The translations under genes were made by a program, and so were the position numbers. From positions 1-64,000 of the forward strand of contig NZ_JADPSA010000038.1 in the NCBI RefSeq assembly GCF_017347085.1: 64,000 bases of DNA. The letters run 5' to 3'. Each line of letters starts with the position of its first letter. Position 1 is the first letter of the stretch. The notes under the pieces are model-generated. The model was not told where the DNA came from. It searched no databases and saw only the letters and a program-made list of their open reading frames with translations. The stretch is from Nesterenkonia sp. E16_10. Its GTDB lineage: Bacteria; Actinomycetota; Actinomycetes; Actinomycetales; Micrococcaceae. This document shows positions 7,420-14,919 of the stretch, piece after piece.

Positions 7420-7880
7420 GGGGTGCTCCGGGCCTCGTCGAGCGCGTTCCCGAAGGCGTGCAGCGCCTCGATGCGGTAGCCGTCGCCGGCGGTGTAGTCG
7501 CCGGGGTGCGGCAGGTTCGCTGCGGCGAGGAGGTTCCCTACTTTATGGAGCAGGTCGAGCGGGCGGCTGTAGTCCTCATCCTCGCCAAGGAGGACCGCTA
7601 TCTCGACCGCCGCGTTGGCGAGATTGTCGAGGGCCCTGGTGGCCTGCTCCGGCTGTGTGGGGGAGGGCAGCTGGTCGTCCCGGGCCTCGGCCTCGGCTAC
7701 GTCCTCCCGATACCAGCCGCGCAGGGTACTGATCACGTCCATAGGCTCGGCGCCGAGGTCCACGCTGCGGCGCGGTGCTGAGCCGGTGGCAGCTGCGCGA
7801 CCTGTGGCCCGGGTGATATCTGCGTATCCCTCAATGGCGAACTGTGTGGGGCCCAGGATGGGGGTGGGGCGGTTGCTCAT
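7416..7880 (-). CDS. Hypothetical prophage protein
   Basis: A 154-residue, acidic, mostly helical protein (STLRGWYREDVAEAEARDD, ALDNLANAAVEIAVLLGED). It overlaps both neighbours by 4 bases, so it is an integral member of the early operon just upstream of the Cas4-like nuclease. No catalytic or metal motif is seen. The tight coupling suggests it works with the nuclease or the small protein at 8068, but nothing in the sequence shows how. Confidence 0.6.
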   Translation of the reverse strand: MSNRPTPILGPTQFAIEGYADITRATGRAAATGSAPRRSVDLGAEPMDVISTLRGWYREDVAEAEARDDQLPSPTQPEQATRALDNLANAAVEIAVLLGEDEDYSRPLDLLHKVGNLLAAANLPHPGDYTAGDGYRIEALHAFGNALDEARSTP

Positions 7881-8071
7881 GCGTGCTGCTCCGTTCCTAG
7901 TGGGGTTTCGCGGGCGAGAGTGACGGTCGCGTAGATCGCTAGCCCTGCTGCGGCGAGCTGGGCGCCATTGATCGTGGGGGTGGCGAACCCGGCGACAATG
8001 AAGGCCGTGCTGGCCGCGAGGGCGAGGACCGCGAGCGCGGTGCGGCGCCGGTGCCTTACTGCCGGACTCAC
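7877..8071 (-). CDS. Small two-helix membrane protein
   Basis: A 64-residue protein with a basic N-terminus (RHRRR) and two hydrophobic helices (residues about 11-30 and 36-52) separated by a short polar turn. It overlaps both neighbours by 4 bases. Small inner-membrane proteins in phage early operons can act in exclusion or as holin-like proteins, but position within the replication operon argues against a lysis role. Function unknown. Confidence 0.55.
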   Translation of the reverse strand: MSPAVRHRRRTALAVLALAASTAFIVAGFATPTINGAQLAAAGLAIYATVTLARETPLGTEQHA

Positions 8072-8388
8072 TTGATGCTCACTTTCTTGTCACCCTCGGT
8101 GGACAGGGCCTCGACCTCTTTGGGGGAGAGGTGGCGGCGAATCTCTTTGGTGTCGGGGGCGGTCTTGTAGAACTCCGGCCGCTGCGTCACCGGGTACTGC
8201 TCCGCGAAGCGCTTGGAGTCCAGCCGGCCGTTACGGCTGATCTGGACCTGCAGGCCGGCGAGGTCGTGTGTGCCGTAGTCCAGATCGCGCAGGACCTTCT
8301 TGATGTCGTCCATGCGGGCGAGGTCGGGCTCGACGTTGGCCTGGAGCGCGGCGTACTCGCGGACAAGCTCCTCATGTGTGCTGGTCAT
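8068..8388 (-). CDS. Hypothetical early phage protein
   Basis: A 106-residue protein: an N-terminal helix (HEELVREYAALQANVEPDLARMDDIKKVLRDL) followed by a strand-rich part (GLQVQISRNGRLDSKRF) and a conserved-looking EFYKTAPDTKEIRRHLSP. The pattern recurs in actinophage early regions next to recombination nucleases, by my recollection, without an assigned activity. It is coupled by ATGA overlaps to its neighbours. Confidence 0.6.
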   Translation of the reverse strand: MTSTHEELVREYAALQANVEPDLARMDDIKKVLRDLDYGTHDLAGLQVQISRNGRLDSKRFAEQYPVTQRPEFYKTAPDTKEIRRHLSPKEVEALSTEGDKKVSIK

Positions 8389-8717
8389 CGTGTGAGTCCT
8401 TTCCTGATGGGGTGTCGTGCTCCGGTGGTGGGCAGGAGGGGCTCGGCCTTCAACTCGGTGGCGAGCGTCTCCCAGACGCTCATGTCGTGCAGGACCGGCA
8501 TCTGAACCAAACCGCCTGCCTGGTGAGCTGTATTTAGCTCACCTTGGTCAGGCGAAAGCCGCCGGGGGGTGCCGGTGCTTTCCTCCTGGACGGGTGCGGG
8601 TGTTTCTGGGAGCGCTGCGCTGGCGTTGCGCATGTACAGGCTGGCCATTCGCGGCTGCCCGGTGCGGAGGCAGTGCTGCGCTCGGTCGATCAGTTCCGCT
8701 GGCGTGCTGGGGATCAT
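8385..8717 (-). CDS. Hypothetical early phage protein containing an internal palindrome
   Basis: A 110-residue protein starting at ATG 8717, which overlaps the excisionase stop as ATGA. The N-terminus is helical (PAELIDRAQHCLRTGQPRMASLYMRNASAAL), then a Pro-rich stretch and a C-terminal basic tail. Its coding sequence contains a perfect 8+8 inverted repeat at 8522-8543 that resembles the operator half-sites of the immunity region. No family is recognised. A longer frame extends upstream but overlaps the excisionase gene entirely, so it was rejected. Confidence 0.55.
   Translation of the reverse strand: MIPSTPAELIDRAQHCLRTGQPRMASLYMRNASAALPETPAPVQEESTGTPRRLSPDQGELNTAHQAGGLVQMPVLHDMSVWETLATELKAEPLLPTTGARHPIRKGLTR
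8522..8543. promoter_or_regulatory. Intragenic operator-like palindrome GGTGAGCT-N6-AGCTCACC
   Basis: A perfect inverted repeat with 8-base arms and a 6-base AT-rich spacer (gtattt). Its right half (TTTAGCTCA) matches sites at 9222-9233 and 9315-9326 in the divergent control region. It is probably an extra binding site for the repressor or Cro-like protein inside the early operon. Confidence 0.55.
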
Positions 8718-8950
8718 GCGGCAACCCTGCGGCTGCGGATGTAGGTGCTGAGGTCCTCTGGGAGGACTCTTGTCTTCGGTCGAAGGTTGCTGCCGATGTG
8801 AATGGCGGGGATGCTGCCGTCGGCGATCCGGGCGTACACAAAATCTTTGCCCGTGCCCAGCTGCTCGGCTACGTCTCGAACGGTGAGCAGTAGGCGGGGG
8901 GTGGGTGGGGTGGTGTCCCTGCTGAGTGGTGTTGCTGGTGCGGGGATCAT
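8714..8950 (-). CDS. Excisionase-family / MerR-like HTH DNA-binding protein
   Basis: A 78-residue protein with the small winged-helix fold of excisionases: LLTVRDVAEQLGTGKDFVYARIADGSIPAIHIG, then a wing-like TRVLPEDLSTYI. In phages this protein directs the integrase towards excision. It lies second in the leftward operon, overlapping the Cro-like gene and the next gene by 4 bases each, so it would be made when the leftward promoter is active. The HTH family is clear; the excisionase role follows from context with the integrase at 9652. Confidence 0.8.
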   Translation of the reverse strand: MIPAPATPLSRDTTPPTPRLLLTVRDVAEQLGTGKDFVYARIADGSIPAIHIGSNLRPKTRVLPEDLSTYIRSRRVAA

Positions 8951-9204
8951 GCGGGGGCTCCTTCCGGGGGTGCGTATAGGGCCTGCGGACTAAGTTCCAG
9001 GTACTCGCTGATGCGCTGAATTTCTGCGAGGGTGAAGTCGTGTTTTCCCGCAAGCCACCGATGCGCGGTCCGGGTGCTGATCTGTTGGCTACGCGCAAAT
9101 TGGTAATGGTGGACGTTCTGCTCTGCCAGTGTTGCTCTAAGAAGCCCTGCTAGCCGTCGTGAACTTTCGGGGACCGTCTGGGGGGTTCGGTGTCTATCTG
9201 GCAT
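8947..9204 (-). CDS. Cro/C1-type helix-turn-helix regulator
   Basis: An 85-residue HTH protein (YQFARSQQISTRTAHRWLAGKHDFTLAEIQRISEYLEL) of the XRE type, first gene of the leftward early operon and divergent from the repressor at 9347. It is probably the Cro-like counterpart that shuts off lysogeny. The start codon has little Shine-Dalgarno sequence. It is coupled to the excisionase by a 4-base overlap. Confidence 0.75.
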   Translation of the reverse strand: MPDRHRTPQTVPESSRRLAGLLRATLAEQNVHHYQFARSQQISTRTAHRWLAGKHDFTLAEIQRISEYLELSPQALYAPPEGAPA

Positions 9205-9346
9205 ATCTTTACGCTAAACCATATTTAGCTCAGCTCTCAACTTTATAGTTACACCCGTGTGTTTATAGCTCACAAGCTCGCCAAGCGGTCCTGTTTAGGA
9301 CGCTATAAGGTTCACTGAGCTAAAAACTGGTGTTAGGATCACGCTC
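9205..9346. promoter_or_regulatory. Divergent immunity control region with repeated TAGCTCA half-sites
   Basis: This AT-rich 142-base gap separates the Cro-like and repressor genes. It holds three related sites: TATTTAGCTCAG (9222-9233), TTTATAGCTCAC (9262-9273), and the reverse complement of TTTTTAGCTCAG (9315-9326). A fourth relative is the palindrome at 8522-8543. The rightward promoter is listed separately. A leftward promoter candidate is TTGTGA, 18 bases, TAACTA on the minus strand within about 9245-9275, overlapping the second site. Assignment of sites to repressor or Cro is not possible by eye. Confidence 0.65.
9311..9339 (+). promoter_or_regulatory. Repressor promoter, likely leaderless transcript
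   Basis: TTCACT at 9311-9316 and TAGGAT at 9334-9339 are separated by 17 bases. Transcription would begin about base 9346, at the repressor ATG (9347), and no ribosome-binding site is present. The TAGCTCA-type site at 9315-9326 overlaps the -35 box and spacer, allowing autoregulation. Confidence 0.55.
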
Positions 9347-9634
9347 ATGGTTAACGACAAAGAAATAGGGTCATTGGCCCGCGCCGCTGTGCGCGAGATC
9401 CGTGCCCACATGGCACGCCAGCAGCCCCCCATGACAGGACGTGACCTCGCCGACCGCACCGGTCTCAGCCAGAACTACGTCGCGCGCCGACTCCGCGAGG
9501 ACATCAGTCTCACATTGAACGATATGGAAGTGATCTCGTCTGCCCTTGGCTTGGACCCTGGCCGACTGTTCGCCAACGCTGTCGAATCCGCTAAGGCCGA
9601 CGAAGCCGACCGCATCAGGCGCACCGCCGAATAG
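9347..9634 (+). CDS. HTH immunity repressor-like protein
   Basis: A 95-residue protein with a central helix-turn-helix (MTGRDLADRTGLSQNYVARRLREDISLTLNDMEVISSALGL) of the XRE type. It is divergent from the early operon and lies 17 bases before the integrase, so both are probably co-transcribed in the lysogen. There is no peptidase or dimerisation domain as in lambda CI; actinophages often have short repressors like this. The mRNA is probably leaderless. It is the best candidate for the immunity repressor. Confidence 0.75.
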   Translation: MVNDKEIGSLARAAVREIRAHMARQQPPMTGRDLADRTGLSQNYVARRLREDISLTLNDMEVISSALGLDPGRLFANAVESAKADEADRIRRTAE

Positions 9635-9651
9635 ATTGGGGGGAGCCCCGC

Positions 9652-10998
9652 ATGGCTACTCGCAGGAATAACCGCGAGGGTACGAAGCCGTACAAGACCA
9701 AGGATGGCCGGTGGCGCGCGGACTTCACTATCGGCTACGACCCCACCACCGGGGCCCGGCAGCGGAAATCCGTATATGGCAAGACCCAGGCCCTCTGCTC
9801 CGCTCGGCTGCGCGAGGCGCTCCGGTTGGTAGAGGACGGTGTCGTCATCCCCGGTAAAGCACCGACCCTCTGGGAATGGCTGGAATTCTGGCTCTACAAC
9901 ATCGCAGAGGACAAAGTCCGGCACACCACGTTCCGCAGCTATGAGTCCATGCTGCGCAAATGGGTGCGCGATCGCCGCCTGGCTAGTATTCGCCTCGACA
10001 AGCTTCAGCCGGAGGACTTCGAGGTCCTCTATCGGCACATGCGCGATTGCGGGCTAAAGTCTGGTTCTATCGTGCGGCTGCACCGGGTCCTCGCCCGTGC
10101 ATTGAAGGTCGCCGTGCAGCGTAAACGCCTCGGCCGGTCCCCGCTCGAGATGGTGGAATCCCCGAAGGGCAACGAGGACAAGCCCTTCGCCGCCGAGGTC
10201 CTCACTCCTGCCGAAGCGCGCGACCTCATTACCGCCGCAGGTGAGTTCGCCCTGGCCGACGGCGTGCGGTGGATGTACGGGCTGACCCATGGCCCTCGGC
10301 AGGGTGAAGCGCTGGCCCTCGGCTGGGACAAGGTCGACCTCGAAACAGGCCGCATCGAGACCGACCGCTCGCTCTACCGGCGCCGCTGGCAGCATGGCTG
10401 CTCCGACCCCGAGAACTGCCCAGGCCCGGGCGGCAAGGCCCGCTACTGCCCACAAGCCCACGGGGGTGGTCTGTACTTCGGCGTAGTGAAGTCCAGCGCC
10501 TCGACCCGGACGAACTATCTGCCGGCCCCGCTGTTGGAGAAGTTCCGTGCTCTGCATGCGCAGCATGTCGAGGCGGGCCGGCCCAGCTACACCGACCCCG
10601 CCGGGGCCTCCGTGGAGCTTGTGTTCCACCAGGGCGATGGTCGGCCGTGGACCTCCGAAGCCGACCTGGACCGGTGGCGTGCCTTCCTCGCCTCCGTAGG
10701 TGTCTCGCCTATGCGGGTCCACGATCAGCGGCATACGGCCGCGACGATGCTGCTGCTGCAGGGCGTGGACAAGCGGGTGGTCATGGAGATGATGGGCTGG
10801 TCGCAGATGTCAATGCTCAATCGCTACCAGCACGTCATGGAGGAGCTGCTGCGCGAGGCCAGCGGCAAGATGGGCGACGCGCTGTTCGGAGGCTCCTCGG
10901 CGCCCGAACCAGAGCCCACGCCGCCCCCTGAGCCCGAGCCCGAGACCGATTCCACGGTGGTCAGCTTCGCGGACTTCGCGGCCCGCCGTGCAGGCTAG
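9652..10998 (+). CDS. Tyrosine recombinase integrase
   Basis: A 448-residue phage integrase. The N-terminal arm-binding region (KDGRWRADFTIGYDPTTGARQRKSVYGKT) is followed by a SAM-like core-binding domain and the catalytic domain. Catalytic residues visible are Arg216 in HGPRQGE, His357 and Arg360 in HDQRHTAATM, and nucleophile Tyr392 in NRYQHV. A Cys-rich insertion (CSDPENCPGPGGKARYC) lies within the catalytic domain, and the C-terminus is a disordered Pro/Glu tail. Start ATG 9652 follows a strong GGGGGGAG. It would recombine at the tRNA-Thr 3' end about 1 kb downstream. Confidence 0.95.
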   Translation: MATRRNNREGTKPYKTKDGRWRADFTIGYDPTTGARQRKSVYGKTQALCSARLREALRLVEDGVVIPGKAPTLWEWLEFWLYNIAEDKVRHTTFRSYESMLRKWVRDRRLASIRLDKLQPEDFEVLYRHMRDCGLKSGSIVRLHRVLARALKVAVQRKRLGRSPLEMVESPKGNEDKPFAAEVLTPAEARDLITAAGEFALADGVRWMYGLTHGPRQGEALALGWDKVDLETGRIETDRSLYRRRWQHGCSDPENCPGPGGKARYCPQAHGGGLYFGVVKSSASTRTNYLPAPLLEKFRALHAQHVEAGRPSYTDPAGASVELVFHQGDGRPWTSEADLDRWRAFLASVGVSPMRVHDQRHTAATMLLLQGVDKRVVMEMMGWSQMSMLNRYQHVMEELLREASGKMGDALFGGSSAPEPEPTPPPEPEPETDSTVVSFADFAARRAG

Positions 10999-11017
10999 CC
11001 CACTCCGCCATTGCCGC

Positions 11018-11863
11018 TTAGTCGGCCGAGGTGAGAGTCACGGTCTCGAGGCCGATGTCGTCCCCATACACTTCCAGAAATAGCTCTCCGCCTGGATCTG
11101 CGTTGGGGATGGACACCACGTAGTGGCTCATCGAATCTGGGGCGAGCGAGAAGCTGCCGATGTGACCGTCGGAGGACGACTGCCGCCCCTCGGCCCCCCT
11201 GTAGCTCGCCAGTGGCATCTCTAGCTCTCGGTCGCCACTGCGCATTTCGTATCCGACCAGGAGGTGGCTGTCGTTCGCGTTTCTGTATGCGGCCACGAGT
11301 TTGAATGTCGAACCCCCTGGTCCCTCCACTTCCTCGCCAGTTCCCATCTTCAAGCGGTCCGCTAGATTTCTGTCCTGAATCTGGAAGTTGGTGATTCGGC
11401 CCTCGTCACCCTCGAAGTCCGTGTACGTCGAGCATCGCTCCTCGCCGTCGGCCGTTGCGCACATCTCGAAGCCTCCATCGATGTCGTCGACTCTGTTGAC
11501 ATCGGCTGCGGGGAGTCCGCCGTCAATTGCAGCTTCTTCGGAGTGACGGAAGTAGGTCAGATAGTTGGCCGCAGGGGAGTCCTCGACGACTAGGTCGCGC
11601 GCATTCTCCAAGTCGGAAATTGTGGAGCTTGCTATGGCGCTGACGAACGACTCGATGTCGTCGTCGGAGGGGAGGTCTGGATCCGTAGGGGGCTCTGACT
11701 GCTCCGGGGTATCGCTGGCGGCGTCCTCGGTGGGAGGCTCTGTCTGAGTGTCGGGCGAGCCGCTCGCAGTCTCCTCCGGTGCGGGAGAGGCGAGTTGGTC
11801 GTCAGAACACGAAACCGCGAGAAGGGCTACGCCAATGAGGATTGCGGGCGCGGAACGTTTCAT
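11018..11863 (-). CDS. Secreted lipoprotein, prophage cargo candidate
   Basis: A 281-residue protein with a lipoprotein signal peptide (MKRSAPAILIGVALLAVSC, lipobox Cys19). A long acidic Pro/Thr/Glu linker (about residues 20-75) precedes a soluble domain with a Cys pair (MCATADGEERCSTY) and a beta-sandwich-like C-terminus. It would be anchored on the outer face of the membrane. It lies between the integrase and the attachment tRNA, a usual place for lysogenic-conversion cargo, and reads convergently to the integrase with a 19-base gap. Function is unknown. Confidence 0.75.
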   Translation of the reverse strand: MKRSAPAILIGVALLAVSCSDDQLASPAPEETASGSPDTQTEPPTEDAASDTPEQSEPPTDPDLPSDDDIESFVSAIASSTISDLENARDLVVEDSPAANYLTYFRHSEEAAIDGGLPAADVNRVDDIDGGFEMCATADGEERCSTYTDFEGDEGRITNFQIQDRNLADRLKMGTGEEVEGPGGSTFKLVAAYRNANDSHLLVGYEMRSGDRELEMPLASYRGAEGRQSSSDGHIGSFSLAPDSMSHYVVSIPNADPGGELFLEVYGDDIGLETVTLTSAD

Positions 11864-11949
11864 GGGCCTCTCCGAACTGTCGAGTGATTGCTCCCAATCT
11901 ACTTGACCAGCGGGTTTGTGGATCTAGAACTTTTGGGTGCGAAACCAAT

Positions 11950-11973
11950 AAAGGCCGTCAGAAAGGCCGTCAG
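11950..11973. repeat. Two tandem copies of AAAGGCCGTCAG next to the attachment region
   Basis: A perfect 12-base unit is repeated at 11950-11961 and 11962-11973, about 70-90 bases from the tRNA 3' end on the element side. Short direct repeats flanking the core are typical integrase arm-type sites, so this is a candidate arm-binding region. Confidence 0.5.
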
Positions 11974-11981
11974 GACGAAAA

Positions 11982-12012
11982 GGGCCCCTCTGGGAATCTT
12001 CCCGGAGGGGCC
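11982..12012 (-). terminator. Rho-independent terminator downstream of tRNA-Thr
   Basis: An almost perfect stem (GGCCCCTC with GGGA against TCCC with GAGGGGCC, one wobble) with a 4-base loop, followed on the minus strand by CTTTTC. It lies about 30 bases beyond the tRNA 3' end and would end tRNA transcription. Confidence 0.75.
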
Positions 12013-12042
12013 TACTTCGTTGATTTGGCGGGGTTTTTGTGG

Positions 12043-12115
12043 AGCCGCCTGCCGGAATCGAACCGGCGACCTATTCATTACGAGTGAATCGCTCTACCGA
12101 CTGAGCTAAGGCGGC
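12043..12115 (-). tRNA. tRNA-Thr (anticodon CGT), probable attachment site
   Basis: A complete 73-nucleotide tRNA without encoded CCA. The acceptor stem is GCCGCCT/AGGCGGC with discriminator T, the D-arm is TAGCTCAGTCGGTAGAGC, and the anticodon stem ATTCA/TGAAT carries CGT at 12080-12082 (position 34). The T-arm contains GGTTCGATTCC. Its 3' end points towards the integrase-bearing element, making the 3' half the likely integration core. Confidence 0.95.
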
Positions 12116-12121
12116 GTGGCG

Positions 12122-12170
12122 CCGCGGTGGGGCGCACGAGGATCTACTGTACTGTGGCACCCCACCGCGG
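12122..12170 (-). terminator. 11-bp inverted repeat between usp and tRNA-Thr
   Basis: CCGCGGTGGGG (12122-12132) is exactly complemented at 12160-12170 with 27 bases between. On the minus strand it lies just after the stress-protein gene and just before the tRNA. It could end the upstream transcript, although no T-run follows. The loop covers the position expected for the tRNA promoter. Confidence 0.4.
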
Positions 12171-12181
12171 TCAAAGCTCGC

Positions 12182-13216
12182 TCAGTCGTGGGCGGGGACC
12201 ACCATCACGGGGGCCGTCGCGTGGTGCAGCAGCTCTCGGGAGACCGAGCCCAGCAGCGCGCTGCGCATGCCTCCGTAGCCGCGGGTGCCGACCACGGTCA
12301 GCTGTGCCCGGCCGCTCATCTCCTGGAGCACGTTGACCGGGAAGCCCTCCTCCACGGTCCCGATGACCGAGAGCTCAGGGAACTGTGCCTGGACCCAGCC
12401 GACCTCCACGTCGAGCTCCTTGTTCAGATCATCCACCCGGGTCTGGACCATCGCCCGCTCGCGTCCTGCAAGCTCCGGGTACCACATCGCGGCCGTGGTC
12501 AGTGGCGGCAAGGCCATCACCAGGTGCAGCCGGGTGCCGTGGCCGATGGCGGTCCGGGCGCCCTCCACCGCGGCTCGCCGGGAGTGCGGTGAGGCGTCGA
12601 TGCCGACCACCACAGGCCGGGTGTCGGCGGTGCTGATCGCCTCGGCACCCTCGCCCACGCTGGCCTCATCGGTGTGCGGGACCACCACCGTGGGGGAGTG
12701 GGCATGGCCTGGCAGGGCCGCGGCCACCGATCCCAGGATCCGCCCGGTGAACCCGCCGCGGCCGCGGCTTCCGACCACGCACAGCTCCGCAGAGCCTGAG
12801 AGGTGGACCATCACACCGGCTGCGTCGCCGTGCTCCAGCCGGTAGGTGACCTGTCCGGGATGCCCGGCCAGTCGTTCCTTCGCCACGTTCAGGGTCTTCT
12901 CGGTCGCCTGCCGCGCCAGAGTCTGGCCTCCGGCATCCGGGAAGCTCTCAAGGTACCCGCTCACCGCCGGGGGGATGGTGAAGGAGCTCACCACGGTCAG
13001 AGGGAGGCCGCGGAAGTGTGCCTCTCGTGCCGCCCAGCGCAGTGCCGAGGTGGCGTTGGGTGAACCGTCGAACCCGACCAGGACCCCGAGCGGGCGTGGG
13101 GCTCGAGTCTGTTCATCGGCCGCCGTCGGCTCCGGCGCGAGGGTGGTGCGAGCATCGTGCGTTGGGGTGGAGTCGGGTGAGGTCGCTTCGGGAGTGACTG
13201 GAGCTTCTGAGTTCAT
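12182..13216 (-). CDS. Tandem-domain universal stress protein
   Basis: A 344-residue protein with two UspA domains (about residues 42-185 and 198-342). Both carry the ATP-binding signature G-x2-G-x9-G-S: VGSRGRGGFTGRILGSVA in the first and VGTRGYGGMRSALLGSVS in the second. Each ends in a hydrophobic VVVPH or VMVVPAHD strand. The first 40 residues are low-complexity and probably disordered. Such proteins bind ATP and aid survival under starvation, hypoxia or stress in actinobacteria. It stands alone beside the tRNA. Confidence 0.92.
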   Translation of the reverse strand: MNSEAPVTPEATSPDSTPTHDARTTLAPEPTAADEQTRAPRPLGVLVGFDGSPNATSALRWAAREAHFRGLPLTVVSSFTIPPAVSGYLESFPDAGGQTLARQATEKTLNVAKERLAGHPGQVTYRLEHGDAAGVMVHLSGSAELCVVGSRGRGGFTGRILGSVAAALPGHAHSPTVVVPHTDEASVGEGAEAISTADTRPVVVGIDASPHSRRAAVEGARTAIGHGTRLHLVMALPPLTTAAMWYPELAGRERAMVQTRVDDLNKELDVEVGWVQAQFPELSVIGTVEEGFPVNVLQEMSGRAQLTVVGTRGYGGMRSALLGSVSRELLHHATAPVMVVPAHD

Positions 13217-13335
13217 GGCAGCGTCCTAACGCAGATCAGCTGAATAGGGCCGATGATTCAGAACTGCCGTATGGACGTCATCGTCACCGGTACTGAAGAG
13301 TCTACAAGGCCATTTCTACAAGCGGTAGAAAAAGT

Positions 13336-14919
13336 TCAGCAGTCGGTCCGGCCTTCGTCCAGCTCCCCGCCGATCAGGTAGCCGTCCACTGCCTCATCCA
13401 CACAGCCGTTGCCCGCACGGTAGGCGAGGTGTCCCTCGCCCTCGCGGATGATCAACGAGGACTGCGGCACCTGCTCATGCATGTTCTCCGCCCATTCCAC
13501 CGGGGTGGCCGGGTCACCGGTGGTGCCGATCATCAGCAGTTCGTCCACCTCGCCGAGCTCAGGGTCCCAGGGCTCGGACACGTTCTCCGAGGGCCATTCT
13601 CCGCAGATCACCGCGCGGTGCCCGAGGTAAGGCCCGAAGGTGGGCGCCTGCTCGGAGACCTCCTCGAACTCGGCGTCGATCTGGTCCTGGTCCTGCGGCA
13701 TCGGGTAGTCCAGGCACATCACGGCATTGAAGGCGAAGCTGTTGATCCACTCGTAGCTGCCGTCGGGGCTGCGCCCGGCCTGCAGGTCCGCGAAGTACTG
13801 GAACATGGTGAAGTCCTCCTGGCCCAGGGCCGCGGACATCGCCTCAGAGAGCACCGGCCAGGCCTCGCGGCTGTACATCGGGGTGATGAATCCGCTCACC
13901 AGGGTGGAGACATTGATGGTGCGCCCGTCCGCTCCCTGCTCCGGGGTCTCGGCGACTCCAGCGAAGAGCTCCTGCACACCCTCGATGACCTCCTCCACGG
14001 TCTCACCCGCGGGACAGGTCTCCTGCTCGATGCACCACTGCGCGTAGTTCTCCAGCGCCACCTCGAAACCGAGGGCCTGGCCCCTGTTCAGCTCGTGGGC
14101 ATCGATCGAGACATCGAGCATCCCATCCAGCACGAAGCGTCCGACCCGGTCGCCGTAGTGCTCGGCGTAGGTCATCCCCAGCTTGGTGCCGTAGGAGAAG
14201 CCCAGATAGTTCATCTCATCCTGATCCAGCACGGCCCGGATCACGTCCATGTCCCGGACCGCCGAGAGCGTGTCCACGTGCCCGAGCAGGGCGCCGCTCT
14301 CGGACTCGCACTGGGCGGCCAGCTCGGCGGCCGCCTCGCGGGCCTCGGAATAGGAGGAGGCGTCGTCGAGCTGCTCCTCGGTGACCTGCTCGCGGTATTC
14401 ATCCATCTCGGCGTCGTCCAGGCAGGTCACCGGGGCTGACCGGTGCACCCCGCGCGGGTCGAAGCCGATGATGTTGTAGTGCTCGATGAGCTCCTCGCTG
14501 AAGGCCACCGAGAGTGAGTCTGCCACCGCGTCATAGCCGGAGGAGCCGGGTCCGCCGGGATTGGTGAGCAGATGCTCGGCGTCGTCCCCGCCGGTCTGGG
14601 AGCTGATGATCCGGATCTCGAGATCCTCCTGCGCCCCCGGCTCGTCCCAGTCCATCGGCACCGTGACATCTGCGCACATCATGGTCTCCTCGCAGGAGGT
14701 CCACTCGATGTCCTGGTCGTAGTACGCGGTGTAGTCCTCGGCCGCGCCGGGGGGCTCATCTGCGGGCACCGAGGTGGCGGTGACCGGCTGGTCCTGCTCC
14801 TGCGCCGCACCGGAGTCAGACTCCTCGCCGGAGTTCACGCAGCCCGAGAGCAGCAGCGCGGCGGCCGCGGTGAGGCCGACCAGCCGCAGCCTGCGGGGAA
14901 AGAGCACATTTTCAGGCAC
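13336..14919 (-). CDS. Exported alpha/beta hydrolase, tripeptidyl-aminopeptidase-like lipoprotein
   Basis: A 527-residue secreted hydrolase. The signal ends in a lipobox (LLLSGC), followed by an acidic linker. Catalytic features: oxyanion segment NPGGPGSSG, nucleophile motif GFSYGT, a C-terminal acid in IGTTGDPATPVEWA, and the His in EGEGHLAY within the TAP-like C-terminal domain. The family releases peptides from protein N-termini outside the cell. It overlaps holB by 8 bases and is the last gene of tmk-holB-hydrolase, an order I know from related Micrococcales. Substrate is not determined by sequence. Confidence 0.88.
   Translation of the reverse strand: MPENVLFPRRLRLVGLTAAAALLLSGCVNSGEESDSGAAQEQDQPVTATSVPADEPPGAAEDYTAYYDQDIEWTSCEETMMCADVTVPMDWDEPGAQEDLEIRIISSQTGGDDAEHLLTNPGGPGSSGYDAVADSLSVAFSEELIEHYNIIGFDPRGVHRSAPVTCLDDAEMDEYREQVTEEQLDDASSYSEAREAAAELAAQCESESGALLGHVDTLSAVRDMDVIRAVLDQDEMNYLGFSYGTKLGMTYAEHYGDRVGRFVLDGMLDVSIDAHELNRGQALGFEVALENYAQWCIEQETCPAGETVEEVIEGVQELFAGVAETPEQGADGRTINVSTLVSGFITPMYSREAWPVLSEAMSAALGQEDFTMFQYFADLQAGRSPDGSYEWINSFAFNAVMCLDYPMPQDQDQIDAEFEEVSEQAPTFGPYLGHRAVICGEWPSENVSEPWDPELGEVDELLMIGTTGDPATPVEWAENMHEQVPQSSLIIREGEGHLAYRAGNGCVDEAVDGYLIGGELDEGRTDC

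Larger units (their letters stand above)
1..12043. mobile_element. Right portion of an integrated prophage-like element
   Basis: The stretch from the left edge to the 3' end of tRNA-Thr carries a compact leftward early-gene operon (resolvase, primase-helicase, Cas4-like nuclease, excisionase, Cro-like regulator), a divergent repressor and a tyrosine integrase. This is the usual right arm of an actinobacterial temperate phage. Many genes overlap by ATGA. The tRNA 3' end faces the element, as expected for integration into a tRNA gene. No structural, terminase or lysis genes are visible; they would lie to the left outside the window. An integrative plasmid-like element is the alternative. The right boundary is inferred from the tRNA; the second attachment repeat cannot be seen. 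Confidence 0.85.

Noticed and set aside
8385-9098. Longer version of the 110-residue early gene
   Set aside because: The extension runs through the excisionase gene in another frame; the ATGA-coupled start at 8717 fits the operon.
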